A stretch of 64,000 bases of DNA, from positions 868,001 through 932,000 of the forward strand of contig NZ_CP075339.1 of assembly GCF_024399335.1 (NCBI RefSeq). Reading direction: 5' to 3'. Below the pieces are notes generated by a model. It did not search any database. It was not told where the DNA came from and saw nothing but the letters and a program-made list of their open reading frames with translations. Of the stretch, positions 43,375 to 51,921 are shown in pieces (the first letter of the stretch is position 1; each line of letters begins with the position of its first letter). Origin of the DNA: Leucobacter aridicollis (lineage in GTDB: Bacteria; Actinomycetota; Actinomycetes; Actinomycetales; Microbacteriaceae). The translations under genes were made by a program, and so were the position numbers.

Positions 43375-44544
43375 CTAGAGGCGCTCGAGGATCGTCGCGT
43401 TTGCCATGCCGCCGCCCTCGCACATTGTCTGCAGCCCGTAGCGCCCGCCGGTGTCCTTCAGCGTGTGCACGAGTGTGGTCATGAGGCGTGCACCGCTTGC
43501 GCCGAGCGGGTGGCCGATGGCGATAGCGCCGCCGCGGACGTTCACCCGCGACAGGTCGGCTCCCGTTTCCTTCGCCCACGCGAGCACGACCGGCGCGAAG
43601 GCCTCGCTCACCTCGAAGTCGTCGATGTCTGGAATATTCAGGCCGGCGCGCGCGAGCACCTTCGCTGTCGCCGGCATCACGGCGGTGAGCATGTAGAGCG
43701 GGTCGGCGCCTGCGACGGCGAAGCTGTGGACCCGGGCGAGAGGCGTGAGCCCGAGCTTCGCAGCCATGTCGCTCGTCGTCACCATGATCGCGGCGCTGCC
43801 GTCGCTGATCTGGCTCGCCGAGGCCGCGGTGACGCTCCAGTCGATCTGCGGGAAGCGCTTTGCCATGTGCTCGTTGTAGAACGCGGGCTGGAGAGCCGCG
43901 AGCTTCTCGAGCGTGCTTCCGCTTCGGATGCCCTCGTCGTGCGTGAGCCCCGCGAGCGGCGCGAGTTCGGCGTCGAAGGCGCCAGCTCGGGTCGCGGCAT
44001 CGGCCTTGTCGTGCGAGCTGATCGCGAAGCCGTCCATCTGTTCGCGGGTAATGCCCCAGCGCGCCGCGATGAGCTCGGCTGAGTAGCCCTGATCGATGAG
44101 CCCATCAGGGTAGCGCTCGGCGAGTGCGACGCCGTCAATGTCGGCGGTGCCCGCGACTGACGCTCCCATCGGCACGCGACTCATCGACTCGACGCCGGCC
44201 GCGATCGCGATGTCGTATGCGCCCGAGATCACTCCCTGCGCCGCGAAGTGCACGGCCTGCTGGCTGCTGCCGCACTGTCTGTCGATCGAGGTTGCCGGAA
44301 CCGAGTCCGGGAAGCCTGCGGCGAGCGCAGCCCGACGCGTGATGTTGCCGCCCTGCTCGCCCACCTGGCTGACGACGCCGCCGATGACGTCGTCGATGAG
44401 CGCTGGGTCGACGCCTGTGCGGTCGATGAGCTCCCTGAGGGAGTGTGCAAGGAGATCAACGGGATGGATGCCCGCGAGTGCGCCGCCGGGGCGGCCCTTG
44501 CCTACCGGCGTGCGTACGGCTTCGACAATGACTGCGTCTCTCAA
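43375..44544 (-). CDS. Acetyl-CoA acetyltransferase (thiolase)
   Basis: 389 residues. Catalytic Cys in TSIDRQCGSSQQAVHFAAQ, and the C-terminal GHPLGASGARLMTTLVHTLK and MCEGGGMANATI hold the His and second Cys. Thiolases cleave or form beta-ketoacyl-CoA in fatty-acid, steroid or amino-acid degradation. The start is TTG 44544, preceded by GAAAGGAC. Thirty-four bases separate it from the upstream thioesterase, so the two are one transcript. Confidence 0.88.
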   Translation of the reverse strand: MRDAVIVEAVRTPVGKGRPGGALAGIHPVDLLAHSLRELIDRTGVDPALIDDVIGGVVSQVGEQGGNITRRAALAAGFPDSVPATSIDRQCGSSQQAVHFAAQGVISGAYDIAIAAGVESMSRVPMGASVAGTADIDGVALAERYPDGLIDQGYSAELIAARWGITREQMDGFAISSHDKADAATRAGAFDAELAPLAGLTHDEGIRSGSTLEKLAALQPAFYNEHMAKRFPQIDWSVTAASASQISDGSAAIMVTTSDMAAKLGLTPLARVHSFAVAGADPLYMLTAVMPATAKVLARAGLNIPDIDDFEVSEAFAPVVLAWAKETGADLSRVNVRGGAIAIGHPLGASGARLMTTLVHTLKDTGGRYGLQTMCEGGGMANATILERL

Positions 44545-44578
44545 TGTGCTGTCCTTTCAGCTGGCTACGGTGTTGAGC

Positions 44579-45445
44579 CTACGATGCTTGTGCGGGGCGC
44601 ACTAGCCTGAGCTGGCTCGCTGCAGCGAGGTGGGTGAGGTCTTCGCCCCACACGTTGATTGTTTCGGTGATCCAGCCGCCTGCCGTAGCGACAGGGGTGT
44701 TCGCCTCGACGAGCACCCACGGCGAGACGGCGCGCTCGCCGCTGAAGTGAACCGACAGCTCGACTGTTGGGATCGGCTGGGGAGCGTGCAAGACTGCCGC
44801 GTATGACGGTGCGAGCGCGTCGACGAGGAACAGCAGTCGCAGCTCGTTCGGTGGTAGGTCGTCTTCGGTGAGCCGCACCCACGCGGTGAGGTTCGCTGTG
44901 CTGCCGCCTTGGAACGGACGGTTCGTTCCGGTGACGCGCAGTTCGTAGAATTCGGCGACAGGCACGAACGAAGGTGGCGGGTTGAACAGGCTCCCCTCGT
45001 GCCACGGTGGGACTGCTGGCGCCGCAGGGGCGAGGAGCGGAGACGCGACGGGTGCATCGAGACCGAATAGGGCGGTGGCGCTCGCAAGTGTGGGAGCGGC
45101 GGCTGTCGGCGTCGCGTCTTCGCTTGGCGATTCCGTCTGGCGTAGCTTGGCGCTCAGCGAAGAGGTGCTGCGGGTTCTGGCGTCTTCGGTGACGGCAATC
45201 GTGAATGTGTCGCGGACTGCTCGGTGGAGGCGTCCCGAGACGCTGCGGAGTGGCGCCGCGGTCCCCGACGCCTCCACCGTCTCACGCATCGCGGCCACCA
45301 TCGCCCCGACGGCCAGCCCGCCGTGGAGTCCGCCAAAGCCCCAGAGCTCCCTGGGGGCGTGGCGTGGTGCGCTCGGTGACGCGGTGAGGAAATCGTCGAT
45401 GGCCGCTCGAGGGGGCGCCGAGGAAAGCTGACTATGTTCATGCAT
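44579..45445 (-). CDS. Acyl-CoA thioesterase-like (double hot-dog) protein
   Basis: 288 residues. Two hot-dog units are suggested by AVRDTFTIAVTEDARTRSTS in the N-terminal half and ELSVHFSGERAVSPWVLVEA with WVRLTEDDLPPNELRLLFLV in the C-terminal half, separated by an Ala/Pro-rich linker. It resembles TesB-like thioesterases (4HBT_3 group). It opens an operon with a thiolase, and an HxlR regulator diverges. A TACGAT -10 lies exactly six bases before the ATG, implying a leaderless mRNA. Confidence 0.75.
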   Translation of the reverse strand: MHEHSQLSSAPPRAAIDDFLTASPSAPRHAPRELWGFGGLHGGLAVGAMVAAMRETVEASGTAAPLRSVSGRLHRAVRDTFTIAVTEDARTRSTSSLSAKLRQTESPSEDATPTAAAPTLASATALFGLDAPVASPLLAPAAPAVPPWHEGSLFNPPPSFVPVAEFYELRVTGTNRPFQGGSTANLTAWVRLTEDDLPPNELRLLFLVDALAPSYAAVLHAPQPIPTVELSVHFSGERAVSPWVLVEANTPVATAGGWITETINVWGEDLTHLAAASQLRLVRPAQAS

Positions 45446-45451
45446 AGCTAG

Positions 45452-45457
45452 ATCGTA
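45452..45457 (-). promoter_or_regulatory. -10 element of the thioesterase gene (leaderless)
   Basis: TACGAT on the minus strand ends six bases before ATG 45445. TTGTGG, 18 bp upstream, is a candidate -35. Confidence 0.55.
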
Positions 45458-45462
45458 CGGTG

Positions 45463-45486
45463 CTGACTATCATCTCCACAAGTCAG
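45463..45486. promoter_or_regulatory. Candidate HxlR operator
   Basis: CTGACT-N12-AGTCAG lies between the two leaderless promoters of the divergent pair. CTGACTAT recurs at 45428-45435 inside the thioesterase start region. Confidence 0.45.
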
Positions 45487-45489
45487 GGG

Positions 45490-45495
45490 TAGAAT
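45490..45495 (+). promoter_or_regulatory. -10 element of the HxlR gene (leaderless)
   Basis: TAGAAT ends six bases before ATG 45502; five of six positions match the consensus. Confidence 0.55.
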
Positions 45496-45501
45496 TCATT
45501 C

Positions 45502-45999
45502 ATGTCCGTGAAACTCTCTGGCCCGCTCGCCGACCGATCCTCGTGGAGCACCGAGGAATGCTCGATCGGCAAAGCCATGGAAGCCGTGGGCTCGAGAACC
45601 GCAATGGTGCTGCTCCGCGAAGCGTTCTACGGCACGACCCGGTTCGACGACTTCGCCGCACGCGCAGGGGTGACCGACGCTGTCGCCGCCGCACGCCTCA
45701 AACAGCTCGTCGAAGTCGGCGTGCTTGAGAAGCGGCCGTACCGCGAACCCGGGCAGCGCACGAGGCACGAATACCTCCTCACGCAGATGGGGCGCGACCT
45801 GTTTCCCGTCGTGTTCGCGCTCATGCAATGGGGGAACACCCACCTGCAGGCGGCAGGGGGGCCGCTCGCGCTCGTCGACAGCGATACCGGGGAGCCCGTC
45901 ACAGTCTCGGCGCGCACGGCATCAGGTGAGGAGATCGCGACCGAGAACATTGCCGTTCGTGTCAACCTCGACTGGCTCCGCCAGGCGCAGGTGCGCTAG
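45502..45999 (+). CDS. HxlR-type winged-helix transcriptional regulator
   Basis: 165 residues. The HxlR core appears as STEECSIGKAMEAVGSRTAM, where the N-terminal Cys is redox-reactive in some relatives, followed by GTTRFDDFAARAGVTDAVAA and RLKQLVEVGVLEKRPYREPG. The C-terminal 50 residues are an extension. It diverges from the thioesterase-thiolase operon, so it probably regulates acyl-CoA degradation. The effector is unknown. Confidence 0.87.
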   Translation: MSVKLSGPLADRSSWSTEECSIGKAMEAVGSRTAMVLLREAFYGTTRFDDFAARAGVTDAVAAARLKQLVEVGVLEKRPYREPGQRTRHEYLLTQMGRDLFPVVFALMQWGNTHLQAAGGPLALVDSDTGEPVTVSARTASGEEIATENIAVRVNLDWLRQAQVR

Positions 46000-46050
46000 C
46001 GGTCGCGAGCGGACCAGGCCCTGTAGCCCGAAGTCCCAGCCATCCCCCAT

Positions 46051-46071
46051 TGTCACGCTGCTAGCGTGACA
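46051..46071. promoter_or_regulatory. Perfect 21-bp palindrome
   Basis: TGTCACGCT (46051-46059) and AGCGTGACA (46063-46071) are perfect complements around three bases, 25 bp before ATG 46097. It could be an operator for the downstream copper/oxidase-assembly genes or a terminator for hxlR. Confidence 0.5.
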
Positions 46072-46096
46072 GTGAATGTACGGCGAAGAGGTGACG

Positions 46097-46585
46097 ATGC
46101 GAGTAGATGCCCCGGGCGTCGCCCCAGTGTCTGCACGTGGGGTGCTCTTTCTTGTCGCGTTTGTCGCGTTCCTCGCGATCTCAGTGCTCGGACCGCACAT
46201 CCACGGCGCAGACTCTGCGCCGGCAGTGCCCACCGTCGGCGCCGCCAGTAGCTCCGCTGACGCAGCGACTGCGGACGCCCCAGGGGCCGTCGCGGCTACG
46301 GATGTCGCGGATGCTGTGGGGAGCCTCGGGGCCGCCGCGGCAGTCGAACACGCAGCAGCGCAGACGTTCGTGCCGGAACCCGCTGGCGACGGCGATCAGT
46401 CCCTCGGGTTTGGGGCCGTCTGCGTGCTCGTGCTTGTCGCCTCGATCGCGCTCCTCGCGGTGCGCGGCTCACTGAGCTGGTCGCCGCTGCGTCGGAGCGC
46501 ACCCCAGTGGATCGAAGCCCCAGGTGCCACACCGCGGGGGAGCACCGTCGCGCGAGGCCTCCTGTTTTCGATCAGCCGAACCTAA
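46097..46585 (+). CDS. Small two-span membrane protein, function unknown
   Basis: 162 residues from ATG 46097, chosen because GAAGAGGTGACG lies just before it. Two hydrophobic segments (GVLFLVAFVAFLAISVLG and GFGAVCVLVLVASIALLAV) flank an Ala-rich, extracytoplasmic loop of about 85 residues with GPHIHG near its start. Resembles small proteins found beside CtaG-type copper genes (DUF6153-like), but I cannot place it firmly. Just upstream of ctaG. Confidence 0.6.
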   Translation: MRVDAPGVAPVSARGVLFLVAFVAFLAISVLGPHIHGADSAPAVPTVGAASSSADAATADAPGAVAATDVADAVGSLGAAAAVEHAAAQTFVPEPAGDGDQSLGFGAVCVLVLVASIALLAVRGSLSWSPLRRSAPQWIEAPGATPRGSTVARGLLFSISRT

Positions 46586-46735
46586 GCTGCCCGCTCGACG
46601 ATCTCGGGGTGTGACGCGCGCCCGAAGGATCCTGAGCGACCCCACAGGCCACCGCGACACTTTGCGCGCAGCCACCACGCGTCGCCCCTCTCCGAAAGCG
46701 GTCACCCGCACCTACTGAGAAAGGCGCCTCGTCAC

Positions 46736-47695
46736 GTGAACCCCACAAACGGCGTCGCAGCGCGCACGCTGCACCCATCGGACATGCTCGTCCTCGACCT
46801 CACGCGCATCTCGCCCCTCGGCTGGCTCGCCGTCGTGTGTCTCCTCGCCTATCTTGCTGGAGCTATCTCGCTCTGGGCGCGGGGCAGACGCTGGAGTGTG
46901 CTGGGAACCATCTCGTTCGTCCTCGGCTGCCTCGCATGGTTCGCTGCAACCGGGCTCGCAGTGAACGACTACGCGGGCGAGCTCATCACCGCCCTCGTCT
47001 TTCAAATCATCACCCTGCTCGTCGCCGTGCCCCCGCTGCTGCTTATGGGGTCGCCGGGCAGGCTGCTCCTCCGCGCGACACCGCACCGCGGCGTGGGAAT
47101 CCTCGCGCTGCGTGCAGCGATCGCCGCGCAACGGTCGCGGGCCGCGAGGGTCCTGCTCCATCCGGTCGTCGCGATCCTCGTCGCGATTATCGCGCTCCCC
47201 GGGCTGTTCTTCACCGACGCCATTAGTTGGGTCATGGCGCTTCCCGGCGGGCATCAAGCGCTTCTCGCACTCATGCTCGTATTCGGGGTGATCGGTGGAG
47301 CCCCGCTCTGGGCGCTCGACCCGCTCCCGCGGAAGCCCTCGTTTGGGGTGCGGCTCGCCGGCGCCTTCCTGGAGCTGCAGATCCACGCGCTCTTCGGCCT
47401 CGTCTTGCTCAAAAACGCGAGCGGCATGCTCAGCCTCTACTCGGGCGAACCCGTCGGCTGGGGGGTGAGCCGGGCGCTCGACCAGTCGCTGAGCGGCAGC
47501 CTCGTGTGGACGTACGGGCAGCTCCCGCTCATCATCGTGCTCATCATCACCCTGTCAAAGTGGCGCAGAAGCGATATTCGCGGCGCGCGCCATCGGCAGG
47601 ACGCCGAGGACGAAGCCCTCGACGCATACAACGCTTATCTTGCTCAGACTGCCGAACAGGCGGCGCCCGGCACCTCCCGAAAGGACCCAGTATGA
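46736..47695 (+). CDS. ctaG: Cytochrome c oxidase assembly protein CtaG (caa3 type)
   Basis: 319 residues with seven or eight transmembrane segments. The caa3_CtaG domain appears in LAGAISLWARGRRWSVLGTI and LLLMGSPGRLLLRATPHRGV, with conserved His in QIHALFGL. The family helps insert copper into cytochrome oxidase. GTG 46736 has GAGAAAGG upstream. Its stop overlaps the next ATG (ATGA), coupling it to a thioredoxin-fold protein that could keep copper-site cysteines reduced. Confidence 0.85.
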   Translation: MNPTNGVAARTLHPSDMLVLDLTRISPLGWLAVVCLLAYLAGAISLWARGRRWSVLGTISFVLGCLAWFAATGLAVNDYAGELITALVFQIITLLVAVPPLLLMGSPGRLLLRATPHRGVGILALRAAIAAQRSRAARVLLHPVVAILVAIIALPGLFFTDAISWVMALPGGHQALLALMLVFGVIGGAPLWALDPLPRKPSFGVRLAGAFLELQIHALFGLVLLKNASGMLSLYSGEPVGWGVSRALDQSLSGSLVWTYGQLPLIIVLIITLSKWRRSDIRGARHRQDAEDEALDAYNAYLAQTAEQAAPGTSRKDPV

Positions 47696-48414
47696 CCGAC
47701 ACTACGCCTCGCCAACGAAAGCGCATGAGTGCGTCTGCGAAGGCAGCGCTCATCACGATTCCGACAGTGATCGTGGGGGTGATCATTCTGATTCTCGTGC
47801 TCTCGCTCGGCAAGACTTCCGGGCAGCCCGACGGCGGCGACCCCAACACCGGTGGGCAGGGAAGCTCTGCGGCTCAAGTGCCCGTCGTCGCCGAGAATTC
47901 GCACGTCTTGTCTGACGCCGGAGCTGACGCTCCCACAGTCGTCGAATTCCTCGACTTCGAATGCGAGGCGTGCCGCTCCATCTACCCGGTAATGGAAGAG
48001 ATGCGTGAGCAGTACGCAGGCAAAATGAACTTTGTCATTCGCTACTTCCCGATCCCAGGGCATCAGAATTCGATGACCTCGGCGCTCGCCGTCGAGGCAG
48101 CAGCCCAGCAGGGCAAGTTCGAGGACATGTACAAGCTCATGTTCGAGACGCAGGAGGAGTGGGGTGAGAAGCGGGAGTCCGAGGCGCCCCGCTTCCGTGG
48201 CTACGCTGAGCGGCTTGGGCTCGACATGGCGGCGTACGATGCCGCCGTCGCAGACCCCGCCACCCAGGAGCGCATCGAGTTCGATTTCGAGGCGGGGCAA
48301 GAGCTCGGGGTGAGCGGAACCCCGACGTTCTTCCTCGAAGGGGAGCTGTTCCAGCCGCAGTACGTCACGGACATTACTGAGGCGTTCGACGCGGCGATCG
48401 AGGCGAGGCAGTAG
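47692..48414 (+). CDS. Membrane-anchored DsbA-like thioredoxin-fold protein
   Basis: 240 residues. A signal anchor spans about residues 15-42 (AALITIPTVIVGVIILILVL), then a Gly-rich spacer and the DsbA-type domain. The active-site CEAC is in VVEFLDFECEACRSIYPVME. Cis-proline region VSGTPTFFLEGELF is present. It should act outside the cell as a thiol oxidoreductase for copper or disulfide chemistry. Start lies inside the ctaG stop codon. Confidence 0.87.
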   Translation: MTDTTPRQRKRMSASAKAALITIPTVIVGVIILILVLSLGKTSGQPDGGDPNTGGQGSSAAQVPVVAENSHVLSDAGADAPTVVEFLDFECEACRSIYPVMEEMREQYAGKMNFVIRYFPIPGHQNSMTSALAVEAAAQQGKFEDMYKLMFETQEEWGEKRESEAPRFRGYAERLGLDMAAYDAAVADPATQERIEFDFEAGQELGVSGTPTFFLEGELFQPQYVTDITEAFDAAIEARQ

Positions 48415-48445
48415 CCGCTGCCTCCGGCTGCACTCCACTGCCTCC

Positions 48446-48648
48446 ATAGCTCTGCTGCCTGTATAGCTCTGCTGCCTGTATAGCTCTGCTGCCTGTATTG
48501 CTCTGCTATCTGCGTAGCCCTCCGCTGCTGCCTGCGTAGCCCTCCGCTGATGGCTGCATAGCTCCCCGCTGCTCACTGCGTAGCTGCATTGCTGACGGCC
48601 GCAAGGCGCCGTTGCTGCCGGCCGCAGAACTCCGCTGCTGCCGGCCGC
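48446..48648. repeat. Ten-unit degenerate tandem repeat array
   Basis: Contiguous units: four of 17 bp from 48446 (ATAGCTCTGCTGCCTGT, the third still perfect), three of 22 bp from 48514 (GTAGCCCTCCGCTGCTGCCT type), then three of 23 bp from 48580, each ending GACGGCCGC or CCGGCCGC. The array fills most of the 380-bp gap after the DsbA-like gene. From 48649 to the AraC start I see only a weak TACGCT at 48779-48784. Confidence 0.75.
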
Positions 48649-48794
48649 ATCGTATGGGATCTGCAAACTGAATGTCCAAAGCGCCAAGAACGGGCATTGC
48701 AGGTAAGGATCACATTGCTATTGCGACGGGCCGCGCAAGCCAGACGGGCCGGGCAACCCTGACGGGCGGGCCGGCCTGCTACGCTATTCATCTG

Positions 48795-49637
48795 ATGAAT
48801 CGTATGGGGCCGATTGACTGGGGTGCGAGCGTGGCTCGCCCGTCATCGCTGAGTGCGCCCTTTCTCATGGCCACTGGCGTGCTGACGGGGGCCGGAAAAG
48901 GAGAGCGGCTTGTCGCGCCGCCGCACTCTCACCCTGAGCCGATGCTCGCCTGGTGCTACCGCGGAACGGTCTGGGTGCACCTCGAGGACTCGATTTGGCG
49001 GCTTGCGCCCGGCGAGGGGATTTGGCTTCCTGCGCACACGCCGCACACCGCGCGGCACGAGCGCGATTCGGTTGGGTGCTACACCAACGTGCCTGACTCT
49101 GAGCTCGCCGAGCCGCTCCGAGAGGTGCGCCGGGTGCGCGTGCAGCGCGCGGTGCAGGAGATGCTGCTGCACCTTGGGGTGAACGACATGGATCAGGATC
49201 TTCGCGTGCGCATCCAGGGCGTGCTGCTCGACATGCTGCAGCAGCCTGTCCCAGAAGAGCCTGCCGAAGTGAGTGAGATCCCTGTGCCTGTCGACGAGCG
49301 TGTGCGGCCCCTCGTCGACGCGGTGCTCGCAGCGCCGGGGGACGTGCGCACTGCGCGCGATCTGTTCGCGCAACACGGGCTCCACGAGCGCACTGTCCTG
49401 CGTGTGTTCGTGAGCGATATTGGCATGAGCTTTGGGCAGTGGCGCACCGGGGTTCGTATGACGATGGCCGCCAGGCTCCTCGTTGCTGGCACCCCCGTTG
49501 GCGCGGTCGGCAGCAAGTGCGGCTATCACTCGACGAGTGCGTTCTCCGCAGCGTTCAAAGAACGCTTCGGCGTCACCCCAACGCAGTATGCGTCGCGCAC
49601 GCAGTCTGCTGACGCGCATCGCGCGTACTGGCGGTAA
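48795..49637 (+). CDS. AraC-family regulator with cupin sensor domain
   Basis: 280 residues. The cupin half reads PPHSHPEPMLAWCYRGTVWV with WLPAHTPHTARHERDSVGCY. The C-terminal AraC domain has TARDLFAQHGLHERTVLRVF and KCGYHSTSAFSAAFKERFGV. Start is ATG 48795 or 48804; neither has a ribosome-binding site. The iron-box controlled siderophore operon starts 150 bp downstream on the same strand, so it may be an iron-siderophore regulator. The inducer is unknown. Confidence 0.82.
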   Translation: MNRMGPIDWGASVARPSSLSAPFLMATGVLTGAGKGERLVAPPHSHPEPMLAWCYRGTVWVHLEDSIWRLAPGEGIWLPAHTPHTARHERDSVGCYTNVPDSELAEPLREVRRVRVQRAVQEMLLHLGVNDMDQDLRVRIQGVLLDMLQQPVPEEPAEVSEIPVPVDERVRPLVDAVLAAPGDVRTARDLFAQHGLHERTVLRVFVSDIGMSFGQWRTGVRMTMAARLLVAGTPVGAVGSKCGYHSTSAFSAAFKERFGVTPTQYASRTQSADAHRAYWR

Positions 49638-49718
49638 ATCTGACGTTTGGCGGTTTTGCGCAAGAAGTCGTCCGCAACGCAACACACGGGAACCCGCGGG
49701 GCTCGTAGCATCGTTTTG

Positions 49719-49737
49719 TTAGGTAAGGCTTGCCTAA
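49719..49737 (+). promoter_or_regulatory. IdeR/DtxR-type iron box
   Basis: TTAGGTAAGGCTTGCCTAA matches the consensus TTAGGTTAGGCTAACCTAA at 16 of 19 positions. It lies 53 bp before the substrate-binding gene, in position to repress transcription when iron is replete. Confidence 0.85.
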
Positions 49738-49789
49738 CTCTCGCCGCCGGTTTGCGGCCGCGACCAGCCATCTTCCCACTAGGAGAACA

Positions 49790-50851
49790 ATGCTGCACGC
49801 TTCAGCGCGCTCACACACGCGACGACTTTCGGGCGTCGTCACCCTCATCGCCGCCGCTGCCATCGCCCTCACAGGCTGCACCGCCCCAGCCGCCGAGGAA
49901 CCCGCGGACGCATCGTCGTCGACGGGCGTCACCATCGAACATGCGCACGGCACCACCGTGATTCCCGAGAAGCCGAAGCGGATCGTCGCCCTCGGCTGGA
50001 TGACCCCCGACATCGTCGCGGCGCTGGGTGAAAACCCAGTCGGCGTCGAGGAAGTGTGGGGAGCCGACGAAAGCGGCTACCTGCCCTGGTTTAACGAGTT
50101 CGTGACAGACACGTACGGCGAGACCCCCGAGATCATCCCGTACGGCAATGAGGGCCCGAACTTCGAGGGGATCAAGGAGCTGAAGCCCGACCTCATCCTC
50201 GGCCTCTACACGGGAATCACGGACGTCGAGTACGAGCGGCTCAGCGAGATCGCCCCGACGGTCCCCTACATCAAGGGTCCGTGGGATCCGAGCACGTGGG
50301 AAGAGATGACTCGCACTGTTGGGAAAGCGATGTGGGAAGACGCCCGTGCTGAGGAGCTCATCACCGAGACCGAGGATCTCGTGACCTCGCTCGCCGGCGA
50401 GCACCCTGAGTTCTCTGGCAAGACATTCGTCTGGGGCCTCACAATGCCGGAGGGCAGCACCGACCTCGGCGTGTACCTCGACTACGACCCGCGTGTGCGC
50501 ATTACCGAGGCGCTCGGCTTCACCTCGACAAGCGCGATGGACAGTTTCCACAAGAGCGCCGAGGGTGACAACTGGTACACGGGTGTGAGTCTCGAAAATC
50601 TCTCCGACGTTGAGGCAGACGTGTTTGCCGCGTGGGGTGCGAGCAAGGCCGAGGCGACCGCGACAGTCGAGAACAAGATCGTCTCGAAGTGGAACCCGAT
50701 CGCGAACGGCTCCTACGTCATCTACAACAACCAGGCAGAGGCGGCAGCGATCAGCTCGCCAACCGTGCTGTCGTTGCAGTACATCCTGCCGAAGTACGTC
50801 GACGACCTCGCGGCCGCGCTGCAGGGCGAGCCGACGAACTCTGACGAATGA
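49790..50851 (+). CDS. Iron-siderophore ABC substrate-binding lipoprotein
   Basis: 353 residues. The lipobox LTGC lies near residue 25. The mature protein has KPKRIVALGWMTPDIVAALG and the class-III binding-protein pattern ELKPDLILGLYTGITDVEYE, TVPYIKGPWDPSTWEEMTRT, and a long linking helix. It is typical of FepB/FhuD-like ferric-siderophore binders. AGGAGAAC lies just before ATG 49790. The next gene overlaps its stop (ATGA). Confidence 0.9.
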   Translation: MLHASARSHTRRLSGVVTLIAAAAIALTGCTAPAAEEPADASSSTGVTIEHAHGTTVIPEKPKRIVALGWMTPDIVAALGENPVGVEEVWGADESGYLPWFNEFVTDTYGETPEIIPYGNEGPNFEGIKELKPDLILGLYTGITDVEYERLSEIAPTVPYIKGPWDPSTWEEMTRTVGKAMWEDARAEELITETEDLVTSLAGEHPEFSGKTFVWGLTMPEGSTDLGVYLDYDPRVRITEALGFTSTSAMDSFHKSAEGDNWYTGVSLENLSDVEADVFAAWGASKAEATATVENKIVSKWNPIANGSYVIYNNQAEAAAISSPTVLSLQYILPKYVDDLAAALQGEPTNSDE

Positions 50852-51921
50852 CGCTGACGGCTGAGAGGCGGGGTCGCGAGGCGGCCCCGCCCTCTGCGGT
50901 GCGCGAGCCGAAATCGCGAAAGCGGGGCTGGGTGCTCGGCGTGGGGCTTGTCGTCGTCTGCGGGGTGCTCGTCGTGACAGTGATCGCGTCGCTTGCGGTC
51001 GGAAGCCGCGCGATCGACCCAGGGGCCGTTATCGCCGCGCTCGTCTCCTACGACGAAGAGAACCCGCTGCACCTCACGGTGCGTGAACTGCGTGTGCCCC
51101 GCACCATCTACGGGATCCTCATCGGCGCAGCCCTCGCAATGTGCGGCGGGCTCATCCAGGCGTTCACACGGAACCCACTCGCCGATCCTGGCATCCTCGG
51201 TGTGAACGCTGGGGCCTCGTTCGCTGTTACTTTCGCCGTCGGCGTTCTCGGCCTCACCGCTCCCGGCGCGTATGTGCCGTTCGCGCTCGGCGGCGCATTC
51301 GTGCTTACCGTGCTCGTCTACGTGCTCGGCTCGTTTGGGCCGTCGGGAGCGACCCCTATGAAGCTCACCCTCGCGGGCGTCGCGCTCGGCGCGGCGTTCA
51401 CAGGGTTCACCACCGCGATCGTGCTGCAGAACAACAGCACGCTGCAGGTGATGCGGTTCTGGGGTGTCGGCTCTGTCGCGGGCCGGGACCTCGCCGACCT
51501 CGCGTGGGCGGCGCCACTAATCGGCGTCGGGCTGCTGCTCGGAATGCTCAGCGCCCGATCCCTGAACGCGCTCGCGCTGGGAGATGACCTCGCGCAGGCG
51601 CTCGGCGCGCGCATCCGCGTAACCAGGGTGGGCGTGATCGTCGCGGTCACGCTGCTTGCTGGCACCGCCGTCGCCGCGGCTGGTCCCATCGGCTTCGTCG
51701 GCATCATGATCCCGCACGCGGTGCGCTGGTTTACCGGCCCCGATCAACGCTGGGTGCTTGCCTACTCGGTCGTCGTCGGCGCGAGCTTCCTGCTGCTCGC
51801 CGACATTCTCGGACGCGTCGCGATGCAGAACGGCGAACTGCGCGTCGGCATCGTCACCGGCCTACTCGGCGCGCCCGTGCTCATCACGCTCGTGCGCCGC
51901 AGGCAGGTGAGCGGGCTGTGA
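50848..51921 (+). CDS. Ferric-siderophore ABC permease subunit 1 (FecCD family)
   Basis: 357 residues, nine or ten transmembrane segments. RELRVPRTIYGILIGAALAM, AFTRNPLADPGILGVNAGAS and AAAGPIGFVGIMIPHAVRWF are FecCD signatures. Pairs with the next permease as a heterodimer. Start overlaps the binding-protein stop, and its own stop overlaps the next GTG. Confidence 0.93.
   Translation: MTLTAERRGREAAPPSAVREPKSRKRGWVLGVGLVVVCGVLVVTVIASLAVGSRAIDPGAVIAALVSYDEENPLHLTVRELRVPRTIYGILIGAALAMCGGLIQAFTRNPLADPGILGVNAGASFAVTFAVGVLGLTAPGAYVPFALGGAFVLTVLVYVLGSFGPSGATPMKLTLAGVALGAAFTGFTTAIVLQNNSTLQVMRFWGVGSVAGRDLADLAWAAPLIGVGLLLGMLSARSLNALALGDDLAQALGARIRVTRVGVIVAVTLLAGTAVAAAGPIGFVGIMIPHAVRWFTGPDQRWVLAYSVVVGASFLLLADILGRVAMQNGELRVGIVTGLLGAPVLITLVRRRQVSGL

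Noticed and set aside
48446..48648. CRISPR array
   Set aside because: Units are contiguous with no unique spacers between conserved repeats, and no cas genes are near.
47644..48687. Minus-strand ORF with repeated YRQQSYTGSRA-like peptide over the 48.4-kb array
   Set aside because: The apparent repeat protein is only the tandem DNA repeat translated, and its C-terminal part is antisense to the DsbA-like gene.
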